64,000 nt of DNA, from positions 3,658,001 through 3,722,000 of the forward strand of contig CP005974.1 of the NCBI GenBank assembly GCA_000940995.1, in the 5' to 3' direction. Below are positions 1 through 7,945 of the stretch, piece by piece. The notes under the pieces were generated by a model, which saw only the letters and a list, made by a program, of their open reading frames with translations, was not told where the DNA came from and ran no database searches. The number at the start of each line of letters is the position of its first letter. Within the stretch, counting starts at the first letter, position 1. Made by a program: the position numbers and the translations under genes. This stretch comes from Photobacterium gaetbulicola Gung47. GTDB lineage: Bacteria > Pseudomonadota > Gammaproteobacteria > Enterobacterales > Vibrionaceae.

Positions 1-313
1 ATTCATGCTGAATGCGTTAAACATAGGTGTCCTAAAGAGATAACCAATATATGTATGCATTTACGTTTACCGTAATCATTTTCCCGAGTCAACTTTATTT
101 TCACCCCCAACTGTCTATTTGACTAGCAAAATGCAGGTAAAACTAGCGATATAGCTATACCATTGAAGCATGACTGGCATCATTTTATTGCAGTTATCTT
201 AAACACCATGCATAGTAAAAGTGATGAATAAATAATCAATGCAGGGTGGTACGCCTGACGGGGTTGCCAAACACCGTGACGTGTAGACAAACAAGAATTA
301 AGAGGGAGTTGTA
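1..313. other. intergenic region upstream of aceK
   Basis: AT-rich stretch with no open frame that looks like a gene. It should hold the aceK promoter, but no convincing -35/-10 pair was seen. The aceK ribosome binding site (AGGGAG) lies at its right end. Genes for malate synthase and isocitrate lyase, which precede aceK in enteric bacteria, are not in the window. Confidence 0.5.
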
Positions 314-2044
314 ATGACAGCAGCAATGGAACAACTTGTCGCCCATACGATTCTGCAGGGTTTCGATGCCATGTATGGCCGATTTTTGGATGTCACCGCC
401 GGAGCGCAGGAACGCTTTGAAAGCCAGAACTGGCCAGCGGTCCAGCAAGCACTCAAGACCCGCATCAAGTTCTACGATCACCATGTCGGCCTGGTTACCA
501 GCCAAATTACCATTATGCTGGGCAAGCGCTATGCCAACCATACCTTCCTGATGGCGGTAAAAAATGCCTACAAGGATTTGCTGCTTGATTACCCCCGCTA
601 TGATATTGCCGAGAGCTTTTTCAATTCCGTCTACTGCCGGATTTTCGAACACCGCAATATCAAGCGTGACAAATTATTCGTCCATAGTTCTCAAGAAGGC
701 CGGATCCCCATCTACCCGACTAACCTCAGCCGCCTTTACAATACCGGGGCAGGCCTCGACCCCCTGCTGGGCCGGATCCTAGACGATACGCCTTTCAGCC
801 TGGAATGGCAGGATAAACAGCGTGATATCCAACTGCTCAGCGAGCGCATCAGCCACCACCTGAACCAATTTGGCAACCCGCCGCCAGTGATCGAAATGAT
901 CCGCGAGCCGTTTTTCCGTAACAAGGCAGCTTATCTGGTCGGGCGCCTGCGTTTTGATGACGACCACCACTTGCCGATCGTACTACCTATTCTGACCACC
1001 AGCGAAAACAAGCTGTATGTCGATGCCTGCCTGGTGGATGTCGATGCGGTCAGCATCCTGTTTGGATTCGCCCGCTCCTATTTCATGGTATACGCCCCCG
1101 CCCCTGCGGCGCTGGTCCACTTTCTTAGTGAGCTAATGCCGAACAAAACCAAAGCCGAGCTCTACACGGCGATCGGCTGCCAGAAGCATGGTAAAACCGA
1201 GCTTTACCGCGAGTTCCTGCACCATATCGAGCATTCTGACGACCAGTTCGTCTTGGCGCCGGGGATAAAAGGCATGGTGATGTCGGTCTTCACCCTGCCG
1301 TCCTACGGCTTTGTATTTAAGATCATCAAGGATAAATTTGCTCCCCAAAAAGAGATAAGCCATGCCGTGGTCAAGGAAAAGTACCGGCTGGTAAAAGAGC
1401 ATGACCGGGTCGGCCGCATGGCCGATACCCAGGAGTACCGCAACTTCAGCTTCGACCGCCACCGCTTCAGTGATGAGCTACTGGAAGAGTTGCTCAAGGT
1501 CGCGCCGTCCATCGTCAAGGTCACCGAGAAGCAGATCTTGATCAAGCACCTCTATATCGAGCGGCGGATGATCCCATTCAACCTGTATATTGAGCAGGCC
1601 AACGATGAGGATCTACGCCACGCGGTCGACGAATACGGCAAAGCCATCAAACAACTGGCGGCTGCCAATATCTTCCCCGGCGACATGCTGTTCAAGAACT
1701 TCGGGGTGACCCGCCACAAGCGAGTCGTGTTCTATGACTACGATGAAATCAGCTACATGACGGAAATGAACTTCCGCCAGATCCCGCCTCCCCGCTACCC
1801 AGAAGACGAAATGGCGGCAGAGCCTTGGTACAGCGTCGGGATCAACGATGTCTTTCCCGAAGAGTTCAGAACCTTCCTGCTGATCAACCCAAAAGTACGG
1901 CAGCTGTTCAATGAGCTGCACAGTGACCTGTTCGATCCCCACTACTGGCAGCAATTACAGCGGAATATCGAAGAAGGTCAATTCGAGGATGTCTTCCCAT
2001 ACAGCAGTCACCAGCGGTTCACTGTCGGTCAGAGAGTGGGATAG
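314..2044 (+). CDS. aceK: isocitrate dehydrogenase kinase/phosphatase AceK
   Basis: Bifunctional enzyme that phosphorylates isocitrate dehydrogenase to send isocitrate into the glyoxylate bypass, and removes the phosphate when the bypass is not needed. It acts in the cytoplasm. The protein is 576 residues, the usual AceK length, and begins with the typical N-terminal block (HTILQGFDAMYGRFLDVT). The glycine-rich ATP-binding segment (APGIKGMVMSVFTLPS) lies at about 314-330 and is followed by a lysine-rich stretch; the DYDEI motif expected for the metal-binding aspartate is near residue 478. The ATG at 314 follows AGGGAG at a good distance; a second ATG four codons later is possible. It stands alone here, without aceB or aceA, so it is probably transcribed from its own promoter. 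Identification is firm from sequence pattern. Confidence 0.97.
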   Translation: MTAAMEQLVAHTILQGFDAMYGRFLDVTAGAQERFESQNWPAVQQALKTRIKFYDHHVGLVTSQITIMLGKRYANHTFLMAVKNAYKDLLLDYPRYDIAESFFNSVYCRIFEHRNIKRDKLFVHSSQEGRIPIYPTNLSRLYNTGAGLDPLLGRILDDTPFSLEWQDKQRDIQLLSERISHHLNQFGNPPPVIEMIREPFFRNKAAYLVGRLRFDDDHHLPIVLPILTTSENKLYVDACLVDVDAVSILFGFARSYFMVYAPAPAALVHFLSELMPNKTKAELYTAIGCQKHGKTELYREFLHHIEHSDDQFVLAPGIKGMVMSVFTLPSYGFVFKIIKDKFAPQKEISHAVVKEKYRLVKEHDRVGRMADTQEYRNFSFDRHRFSDELLEELLKVAPSIVKVTEKQILIKHLYIERRMIPFNLYIEQANDEDLRHAVDEYGKAIKQLAAANIFPGDMLFKNFGVTRHKRVVFYDYDEISYMTEMNFRQIPPPRYPEDEMAAEPWYSVGINDVFPEEFRTFLLINPKVRQLFNELHSDLFDPHYWQQLQRNIEEGQFEDVFPYSSHQRFTVGQRVG

Positions 2045-2161
2045 AACGGACAAAATGTCTCAACAATGCAAAAGCTTTGTGTCAATTTTATACTATCTGT
2101 CCTAGTATTGTTTTGTTAAGGATACAAACAAAACACAACAAGAAAACAGGGAAGGTGATGA

Positions 2162-2620
2162 ATGCGTACATGGCTAATCACAATTGCCCTGCTGGTAGTG
2201 GCGTTACCAACAACTGCAGCAGAAAGCAGACTATTTAGTATACTCGACGATAACTCGTCCTCTGGGTGGTTTATGTCATCCCAGTCCAAGGGGGCCGAAC
2301 AGTTCGATCTCTGGCAAATCGACAGCGGCTATGCTTACTCAATCTCAGACAACACCGAGCTCTACCTCAGTACTCGCTTGAAAACCGGCAACGAAAAACA
2401 ATCCGCCAGCCGCGGGCTGTTATCAGGGGTAAAATACAACTTCACGTCGAAACTGAGCTTGCAGAGTGCCGTGACATCAGAAACCCAAAACCAAGACACC
2501 GTGATGGGTGTCGAGGTCTCGAGCCAATATGAAGTCACGGAAAGGCTGAATTTGCACGCCACCCTCGACTACGAGGCGCTGGAGCAGATTTACCAGTTCG
2601 GGATCGGCTTTCGCTTCTAG
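2162..2620 (+). CDS. small exported protein, beta-barrel-like, function unknown
   Basis: 152 residues. The first 20 residues form a clear Sec signal peptide (Arg near the start, hydrophobic core, likely cleavage after TTAA). The mature part of about 130 residues alternates polar and hydrophobic residues (for example NTELYLSTRL, LLSGVKYNF, RLNLHATLDYEAL) and ends in Phe (GIGFRF), the usual last residue of outer-membrane beta-barrels. It may be a small 6-8 strand barrel, or a fragment-like relative of porins. The ATG at 2162 has GGGAAGG nine bases upstream; a nearer ATG at 2158 is in another frame. A strong terminator follows at 2656. No specific family was recognised and the barrel idea is inference from pattern. 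Confidence 0.7.
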   Translation: MRTWLITIALLVVALPTTAAESRLFSILDDNSSSGWFMSSQSKGAEQFDLWQIDSGYAYSISDNTELYLSTRLKTGNEKQSASRGLLSGVKYNFTSKLSLQSAVTSETQNQDTVMGVEVSSQYEVTERLNLHATLDYEALEQIYQFGIGFRF

Positions 2621-2655
2621 CGGCGAATACCCGCAACGGCAAGTGACACCCAAAC

Positions 2656-2680
2656 AACGCCTGGCCATGCCAGGCGTTTT
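2656..2680 (+). terminator. Rho-independent terminator
   Basis: Perfect 10-bp stem (AACGCCTGGC / GCCAGGCGTT) with a CAT loop, followed by T residues. It ends the transcript of the 152-residue exported protein and, lying between convergent genes, may also serve the rraA-like gene on the other strand. Confidence 0.85.
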
Positions 2681-2704
2681 ACTGTCTCACTTCCGGAAGC
2701 ACGG

Positions 2705-3202
2705 CTAGGCGCTGACCACAGACAAATCGAGGGGGCGCTTACTAAACACGATGCCATTGAGATCGGCGTACAGCATATCGCCGGGATAGACCAGGGTGTG
2801 GGCTACCGTGAGCGTAACATTTTCTTCCCCGGTCTGCCGCTTGACCGTCTTCACCGGGCAGGTCGCCAGGGCTTTGACGCCAATATCCAATGTGGCAATG
2901 GTGCCGACATCACGCGCCGCACCGTTAATAATGATCCCCTCCCAACCATTTTGAACGGCCAACAGAGCCAACTGATCCCCCAGCAAGGCTTTGCTGCAAG
3001 ACGCATGGCCGTCGATAAACAGTACCTTACCTTTACCGTCGCGAGCGAGGATGTCACGGACCAAGCTATTATCTTCAAAGCATCGCAAGGTGACCACCTC
3101 GCCATAAAATACACTCCGGCCACCATAGTTTTGCATGGTCAGCGGTAACCAACGCACATCCTGTTCAAAGTTATCGCATAAATCTGGGGTCAAATCTTTC
3201 AT
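2705..3202 (-). CDS. RraA family protein
   Basis: 165 residues of the RraA/HMG-aldolase-like fold. The core signature NGAARDVGTI, with the Arg-Asp pair of this family, lies near residues 98-107, and the blocks HASCSKALLGDQLA and YPGDMLYADLNGIVF also fit. The family includes RraA, which binds RNase E and inhibits it, and aldolases that split 4-hydroxy-4-methyl-2-oxoglutarate; sequence alone does not separate these. Vibrios carry a canonical rraA elsewhere, near menA, so this is probably the second paralogue. The start at 3202 is chosen because AAGGAG lies just upstream; the open frame extends to 3301 without another good RBS. The DUF3293 gene ends 70 bases upstream on the same strand, so they may be co-transcribed. 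Confidence 0.85.
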   Translation of the reverse strand: MKDLTPDLCDNFEQDVRWLPLTMQNYGGRSVFYGEVVTLRCFEDNSLVRDILARDGKGKVLFIDGHASCSKALLGDQLALLAVQNGWEGIIINGAARDVGTIATLDIGVKALATCPVKTVKRQTGEENVTLTVAHTLVYPGDMLYADLNGIVFSKRPLDLSVVSA

Positions 3203-3272
3203 CGCAGGCTCCTTTATTCTCTTTGTGGCCTTTTTTGTCCCGGGCCATTTCCCCCAGCTCCGAGGGGTTAAG

Positions 3273-3674
3273 TTAAGTGTAGAGAAAGCTCGGCCAATCA
3301 CCCAATCTTTGTGCTTCGAACCCCTTGAGCAAAACCGGCACTAAAAACAAATTGTTACCCTCCACCCAATAAATCGCATTCTGCTCCCATCGGGCCGCCT
3401 CCCGGCATGCGCAGGCCAAAGGCATGGGTACCACAAACCCCAGCTCTTGCCATTGCCCATCCGAAGCACTGCAGCTTATCGGTAACACCCCTTGATATTG
3501 TGACTTGAGCACCAACTCCAGCTGATGGTGACGAGATAAGTTCTCTTTATTGCTAAGAACGATGCTTCTGGGATTAAATGCTGTTAGAATTGCAAAGCAA
3601 GGGTAAACAGGGTGTTGCTGAAGATTAAAGACAACCGATTGGTAGCTACACCATAGCGATTTTTTTTCACACAT
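3273..3674 (-). CDS. DUF3293 domain protein
   Basis: About 133 residues from the ATG at 3674. The blocks CFAILTAFNPRSIVLSN and WEQNAIYWVEGNNLFLVPV match the pattern I know for DUF3293, a small family of unknown function common in gammaproteobacteria. No membrane segment or signal peptide is visible. The open frame continues to 3770, but the only start there is a TTG that lies inside an FNR-like box, so the internal ATG is preferred even though its ribosome binding site is weak. It is divergent from arcA and precedes the rraA-like gene. The FNR-like site upstream suggests oxygen-linked control. Function cannot be given. Confidence 0.75.
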   Translation of the reverse strand: MCEKKSLWCSYQSVVFNLQQHPVYPCFAILTAFNPRSIVLSNKENLSRHHQLELVLKSQYQGVLPISCSASDGQWQELGFVVPMPLACACREAARWEQNAIYWVEGNNLFLVPVLLKGFEAQRLGDWPSFLYT

Positions 3675-3756
3675 AAAAAAGGACACCCTTGGGACGATGC
3701 ATTTTTTTGTAGCGAATGTTAAACAAAGTGAAGAGTCGTAATACACTTCATACTGT

Positions 3757-3770
3757 TTGATGTAAATCAA
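3757..3770. promoter_or_regulatory. FNR-type box between DUF3293 and arcA
   Basis: TTGATGTAAATCAA is a perfect dyad (TTGAT-N4-ATCAA) and equals the FNR consensus. It lies 83 bases upstream of the DUF3293 start on the minus strand and about 300 bases upstream of arcA on the plus strand. In E. coli arcA is FNR-controlled, so either or both genes could be the target. Confidence 0.75.
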
Positions 3771-4068
3771 TAAAGTGCCCGAAAGCAGCCCGGAAACAAT
3801 GCACTTATATTGTTAGCGAGCTGTTAAGTGAATACAATCGTCGCCATCCCACGGAAATTGTAGCCAATGCCCCTGAATTTGGGCTTTTTCAGCGAAAATT
3901 ATCATGACCTGGTGAGCTGAATAAATGGATGGCGTACCAACAGGAAAATGAGCAAATACGACCAAGCACGTATTTCTCCCAAGATTTTGCCTGTATGTGA
4001 ATTTTTTATATAGAATTTTACTATTCTGTTTTTGACCAGATTCCGTTTTTAGAAATTAGGTACTGCCA
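3771..4068. other. arcA upstream region
   Basis: AT-rich region of about 300 bases without a gene. It should contain the arcA promoter or promoters. A TATA-rich run near 4005-4025 could hold a -10 element, but no clear -35 pair was found. Confidence 0.4.
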
Positions 4069-4788
4069 ATGCAAACCCCTCACATTCTAATTGTAGAAGA
4101 CGAGCACGTAACACGTAACACCCTGAAAAGCATCTTTGAGGCAGAGGGTTACACGGTTTTTGAAGCCAATGACGGCGCTGAAATGCACCAGATGCTTTCT
4201 GAGCACCCTGTTCACCTGGTGATCATGGATATCAACCTGCCAGGTAAAAATGGCCTGCTGCTTGCGCGCGAGCTTCGCGAGCAAGGTGACATGGCACTGA
4301 TGTTCCTGACTGGCCGCGACAACGAAGTGGATAAGATCCTGGGCTTGGAAATCGGCGCGGATGACTACATCACCAAGCCATTCAACCCTCGTGAGCTGAC
4401 TATCCGTGCCCGCAACCTGCTTACCCGTGCCATGAACCAAGGCTTGCCAACCGAAGACAAGCGCATGGTCGAGCGTTACGAGTTCAACGGCTGGTCGCTG
4501 GAAATCAACAGCCGCTCATTGGTTAGCCCAAGTGGCGATCAGTTCAAGCTGCCGCGCTCTGAGTTCCGTGCCCTGCTTCACTTCTGTGAAAACCCAGGCA
4601 AAATTCAAACTCGTGCTGAGCTACTGAAGAAAATGACTGGTCGTGAGCTTAAACCGCATGACCGTACTGTTGACGTAACCATCCGCCGTATCCGCAAGCA
4701 CTTCGAATCAGTGGCTGATACCCCGGAAATCATCGCGACGATTCACGGTGAAGGTTACCGTTTCTGCGGCGATCTGGAAGAAGAATAA
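4069..4788 (+). CDS. arcA: aerobic respiration control response regulator ArcA
   Basis: OmpR/PhoB-type response regulator, 239 residues. The receiver domain (1-120) has the acidic pair D11/E12, the phospho-acceptor D54 in LVIMDINLPGKNG, and the switch lysine in YITKPFNP. The C-terminal winged helix (about 135-233) has the recognition region DRTVDVTIRRIRKHFE and the wing ending in IATIHGEGYRF. Phosphorylated ArcA represses aerobic respiratory and TCA genes when oxygen is low, and activates fermentative genes. In V. cholerae it is also linked to virulence and phage sensitivity (FexA). Its sensor ArcB is encoded about 0.7 kb downstream on the opposite strand, which is closer than in E. coli, where the two genes are unlinked. 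A strong terminator follows. Confidence 0.98.
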   Translation: MQTPHILIVEDEHVTRNTLKSIFEAEGYTVFEANDGAEMHQMLSEHPVHLVIMDINLPGKNGLLLARELREQGDMALMFLTGRDNEVDKILGLEIGADDYITKPFNPRELTIRARNLLTRAMNQGLPTEDKRMVERYEFNGWSLEINSRSLVSPSGDQFKLPRSEFRALLHFCENPGKIQTRAELLKKMTGRELKPHDRTVDVTIRRIRKHFESVADTPEIIATIHGEGYRFCGDLEEE

Positions 4789-4810
4789 TCCTTCTGGAAA
4801 TCCCCAAAGC

Positions 4811-4837
4811 AAAAAGGCTCCTCGCGGAGCCTTTTTT
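4811..4837 (+). terminator. terminator of arcA
   Basis: Stem AAAAAGGCTCC / GGAGCCTTTTTT with a TCGC loop and T tract. The A tract on the left side makes it usable from the minus strand as well, where the lipoprotein gene ends at 4876. Confidence 0.9.
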
Positions 4838-4875
4838 GTTTTTAGTGCAATGCACGTGGCGATAGCAACAACCGG

Positions 4876-5451
4876 TCAGAACACCTGGCTGATCAGCACG
4901 TCACGCTGTACCACTATCAGCTCCTGGCCTTGATAAAGCACCGTTACCGCAATATCCGCCTTGCTGCCCGCTGGCCATTCCGGCCCACCGCGCAGGCTGA
5001 CTTCGAGGCTCATCTCCCCTTCCGAGCGGACGTCGAGATTCTCCTGTCCCAACCATTGCTGATCACCCTGTGCCACCATTACCTGCAAGATTTCGACACC
5101 TTGCGGCAGTGGCTTCATATCCCGTGTCAGTAAGCGGATGGAAGCATGCAGTTTGTCGGCCGGCTGGCTACCGTCATCGCCGATCACCGGCATGCTGTTG
5201 AGCCACAGCTCACTACCGAGATACACGGCCACATCGGACAGTACCAGCTCCTGCGGCGACTGCCAGATATCTATCTCGGCAGGCAAAGTCACCGGCACGT
5301 CTTCGACCGGGGCGGCTTCCTGGACCGCCAGCTCTTCAGCAACCGCCGGATCTTGAGAGGGCGCCTCTTGGTCTTGCGCCCTTTCACCGCAGCCAGCAAC
5401 CAATACCATTCCGGCTGCTAGCAGCAACGCTTTTGCATCAGTTCCCATCAT
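4876..5451 (-). CDS. putative lipoprotein translationally coupled to arcB
   Basis: 191 residues. An N-terminal hydrophobic stretch ends in a lipobox (LVAGC, Cys21), so it is predicted to be lipidated; residue +2 is Gly, not Asp, which favours the outer membrane. A low-complexity acidic linker (about 24-60, rich in E, Q, A, P and V) is followed by a domain of about 120 residues with beta-type segments, such as VAVYLGSELWLNSMPVI and ADIAVTVLYQGQELIVV. No known domain was recognised. The start codon overlaps the arcB stop (ATGA), so translation is probably coupled to arcB and the protein made together with the sensor. The terminator at 4811-4837 follows. A role with ArcB is only suggested by position. 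Confidence 0.8.
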   Translation of the reverse strand: MMGTDAKALLLAAGMVLVAGCGERAQDQEAPSQDPAVAEELAVQEAAPVEDVPVTLPAEIDIWQSPQELVLSDVAVYLGSELWLNSMPVIGDDGSQPADKLHASIRLLTRDMKPLPQGVEILQVMVAQGDQQWLGQENLDVRSEGEMSLEVSLRGGPEWPAGSKADIAVTVLYQGQELIVVQRDVLISQVF

Positions 5452-7814
5452 GCTTTCTCCTGCTGGGCTAGCCAGTCTTTGAGCACCTGTAGATCATTGT
5501 GGTAGCCATCTTTAATTTCATCGACCCAATCGTTGATGTTCTCCCACCAGGCCGGCAGTTCCGGTGATTGTGCTTTCTGGGCAACCTGCTGGATATGCTT
5601 GAGGCCGATCGAGCCTGCCGCCCCTTTAATTTTATGCGCTTCAAACTTGATACCGTCCTGATCCTTGGCAGTCATGTTGGAATCGAGGATCGCGATGTAC
5701 TCAGGCATCTTGGCCTCGAACATCGCAATGCTGTCATATACCGGCTTGGTACCCACTATCTCCACATAGGAGGACAGCATTTCCAAGTCCAACAACGTGT
5801 TAAACATCTCATCACTCATCCCATTCGGGCGTTCACTCTCAACCACCAGCTCCTCCCCTTCGTCATCCTCCAGCGGGCAAGTCAGCACCAGGCGCTGGAT
5901 CACTTCCGTGATGGCCTTGACGCTCAGCGGCTTGCTGATGGCGTCATCCATCCCCTTGGCCAAATACTCACTCTTGTCCTTGATGACATTGGCAGTCAGT
6001 GCCACCAAGGCCGGTAGGTAGTCAAACCGCTCTCGAAGTTTAGCCGCTACATCGAAGCCGGTCATGTCCGGCAGCTGGATATCCAGCAGGACCAAGTCAT
6101 AAGCTTCGGGATCAAACATCGCCAAGGCCTCTTCGCCGCGCATCGCCACCGTGACCTCATGGCCCAGGCCCTCCAGCAACGCTTTGGCCACGGTAATGTT
6201 GAGCTCGATATCTTCGACCATAAAGATATTGAGGCTGATCTGCGGCAAGGCCGGGAGGGCTTCTTCCTCCTCTACCCGCTCCACCAGCGGTGCCGTAATG
6301 GTCACGGTAAACGTACTGCCCTCACCCACTTCCGAACTGACGGTAATATCGCCGCCCATCATCTGGACCAGCTGACGAGAAACCGAGAGGCCAATCCCGG
6401 TACCGACCGCATGCAAGTTGTCATCCTCATCCTTAACCTGGTAGTACATGGCAAAAATCTTATCGAGCTCTGTTGCCGGGATCCCTATCCCGCTATCCTC
6501 GACTTCGAAAGTAATATGGGCCAGCTGATCATCCACGTCGCTGCTGACCGACATCACCACACCGCCATCCTTGGTAAACTTGGTCGCGTTGCTGATCAGA
6601 TTCCACAATACCTGGCGCAATCGGGTACCATCGACCTCGATACATTCAGGTAGCTCTGTCAGCCGCTCAAGGTCAAAGCGCAAGCCTTTCTGGCTCGCCA
6701 TCAAGCCGGAGATATTTTCCATTTCGGAGACAAAGTCATGGAAGTCGAGCGGCTTGGGCATCAATTCCAGGCGACGGCGATCAGATTTGTCCATATCAAT
6801 AATATCGTTGAAGATGTTGCCCAAAGTAATAGCACTGACATAGATAGTGCGCATGTAGTCGCGCTGCTCTTGATCGAGCTTGGTCTCAAGCAGCATCCGG
6901 CTAAGGCCAACGATACCGTTGAGCGGCGTACGCAGCTCGTGGCTGATGGTCGAGATGAAGGCCGTCTTATCGCGGCTGGCCTTTTCCTGGGCATCCTGGT
7001 ATTGCTTGCGCTCGGTAATATCGCGGCCAAAGCCCATCAGCCCCAGACGGCGACCTTCACGGCTGTAAAAAGGCACCTTGCGCAGCTCGAAGATCGCCTT
7101 GCGCCCGTCGGGATACTCCAACCACTGCTCATAGGTCAGCGAGACATTTTTCTGGAACACCTGCTGGTCGGTTTCGGCGATTTTGCTCGCCACCTCCTCG
7201 CTATAGACATCCCAAGGCGTCAGGCCAACCAACTGCTTCTCGGTACGGTTGGTCAGCTCTTCCATTGCCCGGTTACAACCAGAAAACTGGCCTTTTTCAT
7301 TGCGGTAGTAAATCAGATCCGGCGAGGCATCGAGGAAAGACTTGAGCAAAGCGCTTTGCTCGGCCAACTCCAGCTGGGCATTTTCACGCTGATAGACTTC
7401 GTTTTCCAAATCCCGCATCGCTTCCTGGCGAGCTTCTTCGGCCTTTTCCCGCTCTTCGATCTCCTGGTTGAGCTGGTTGATGTTCTCATGCAGCTGTTTA
7501 TTGAGCAGCATGTCGCGCGAACGCATCTCTTCAAGCTTGGTCACCAGTTTCGACAGGCGCTGGCGGGATTCTTCGAGTTGATCCACCACCACGGATAGGA
7601 AGTAAACAGCCCAGGGGGTGATCAGCAGGCCAAAGAAGACGGAGCGGACAATATCAATATCTAGCACTTCTCCCTGCAATACCAAGGTGACGCCTATTTG
7701 CACCACAACCGCAAGGGCGACCAAAGCCAATGCCAGTAACAAACTAAACTTAACCAGTCCGAGCTTGACCAGCAGATCGACGTAATACTGTGCCAGTACT
7801 TTGATTTGTTTCAT
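5448..7814 (-). CDS. arcB: aerobic respiration control sensor kinase ArcB
   Basis: Tripartite hybrid sensor kinase of 788 residues (E. coli 778). Order: two membrane helices (about 22-45 and 57-78) with a very short periplasmic loop, coiled linker, PAS domain (about 155-270), HisKA with H292 in ISHELRTPLNG, HATPase with N box and GTGIGLSVSR, receiver with D578 in LVLLDIQLPDMTG, and HPt with H727 in AHKIKGAAGSIG. It senses the redox state of the quinone pool and passes phosphate to ArcA by His-Asp-His-Asp relay. Of the two PAS cysteines linked to redox control in E. coli, C180 is present, but the position of C241 is Ile here (GRKAIFELRKV). The start has AGGAAG upstream. The lipoprotein gene overlaps its stop codon. 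Confidence 0.97.
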   Translation of the reverse strand: MKQIKVLAQYYVDLLVKLGLVKFSLLLALALVALAVVVQIGVTLVLQGEVLDIDIVRSVFFGLLITPWAVYFLSVVVDQLEESRQRLSKLVTKLEEMRSRDMLLNKQLHENINQLNQEIEEREKAEEARQEAMRDLENEVYQRENAQLELAEQSALLKSFLDASPDLIYYRNEKGQFSGCNRAMEELTNRTEKQLVGLTPWDVYSEEVASKIAETDQQVFQKNVSLTYEQWLEYPDGRKAIFELRKVPFYSREGRRLGLMGFGRDITERKQYQDAQEKASRDKTAFISTISHELRTPLNGIVGLSRMLLETKLDQEQRDYMRTIYVSAITLGNIFNDIIDMDKSDRRRLELMPKPLDFHDFVSEMENISGLMASQKGLRFDLERLTELPECIEVDGTRLRQVLWNLISNATKFTKDGGVVMSVSSDVDDQLAHITFEVEDSGIGIPATELDKIFAMYYQVKDEDDNLHAVGTGIGLSVSRQLVQMMGGDITVSSEVGEGSTFTVTITAPLVERVEEEEALPALPQISLNIFMVEDIELNITVAKALLEGLGHEVTVAMRGEEALAMFDPEAYDLVLLDIQLPDMTGFDVAAKLRERFDYLPALVALTANVIKDKSEYLAKGMDDAISKPLSVKAITEVIQRLVLTCPLEDDEGEELVVESERPNGMSDEMFNTLLDLEMLSSYVEIVGTKPVYDSIAMFEAKMPEYIAILDSNMTAKDQDGIKFEAHKIKGAAGSIGLKHIQQVAQKAQSPELPAWWENINDWVDEIKDGYHNDLQVLKDWLAQQEKA

Positions 7815-7945
7815 TCTTGCTTCCTATTCACTACCGCTCCCCCCATCATAAAGGCGAGCAGCCGAGAACCCAAGCAGGCTTTTTCCATTCGCCTGCCATC
7901 CTTCACACTTTGCTTGTCCCGGCCTTACCGCCCCACGTTGCCGGG

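Noticed and set aside
3675..3770. N-terminal extension of the DUF3293 protein up to 3770
   Set aside because: It would need a TTG start located inside the FNR box, and the added residues do not look like the family.
6738..7598. Open frame of 286 codons on the plus strand inside arcB
   Set aside because: It lies fully antisense to arcB, whose domains are all recognisable; the antisense protein has low-complexity Leu/His/Gln composition and no family pattern. It is a consequence of arcB codon use.
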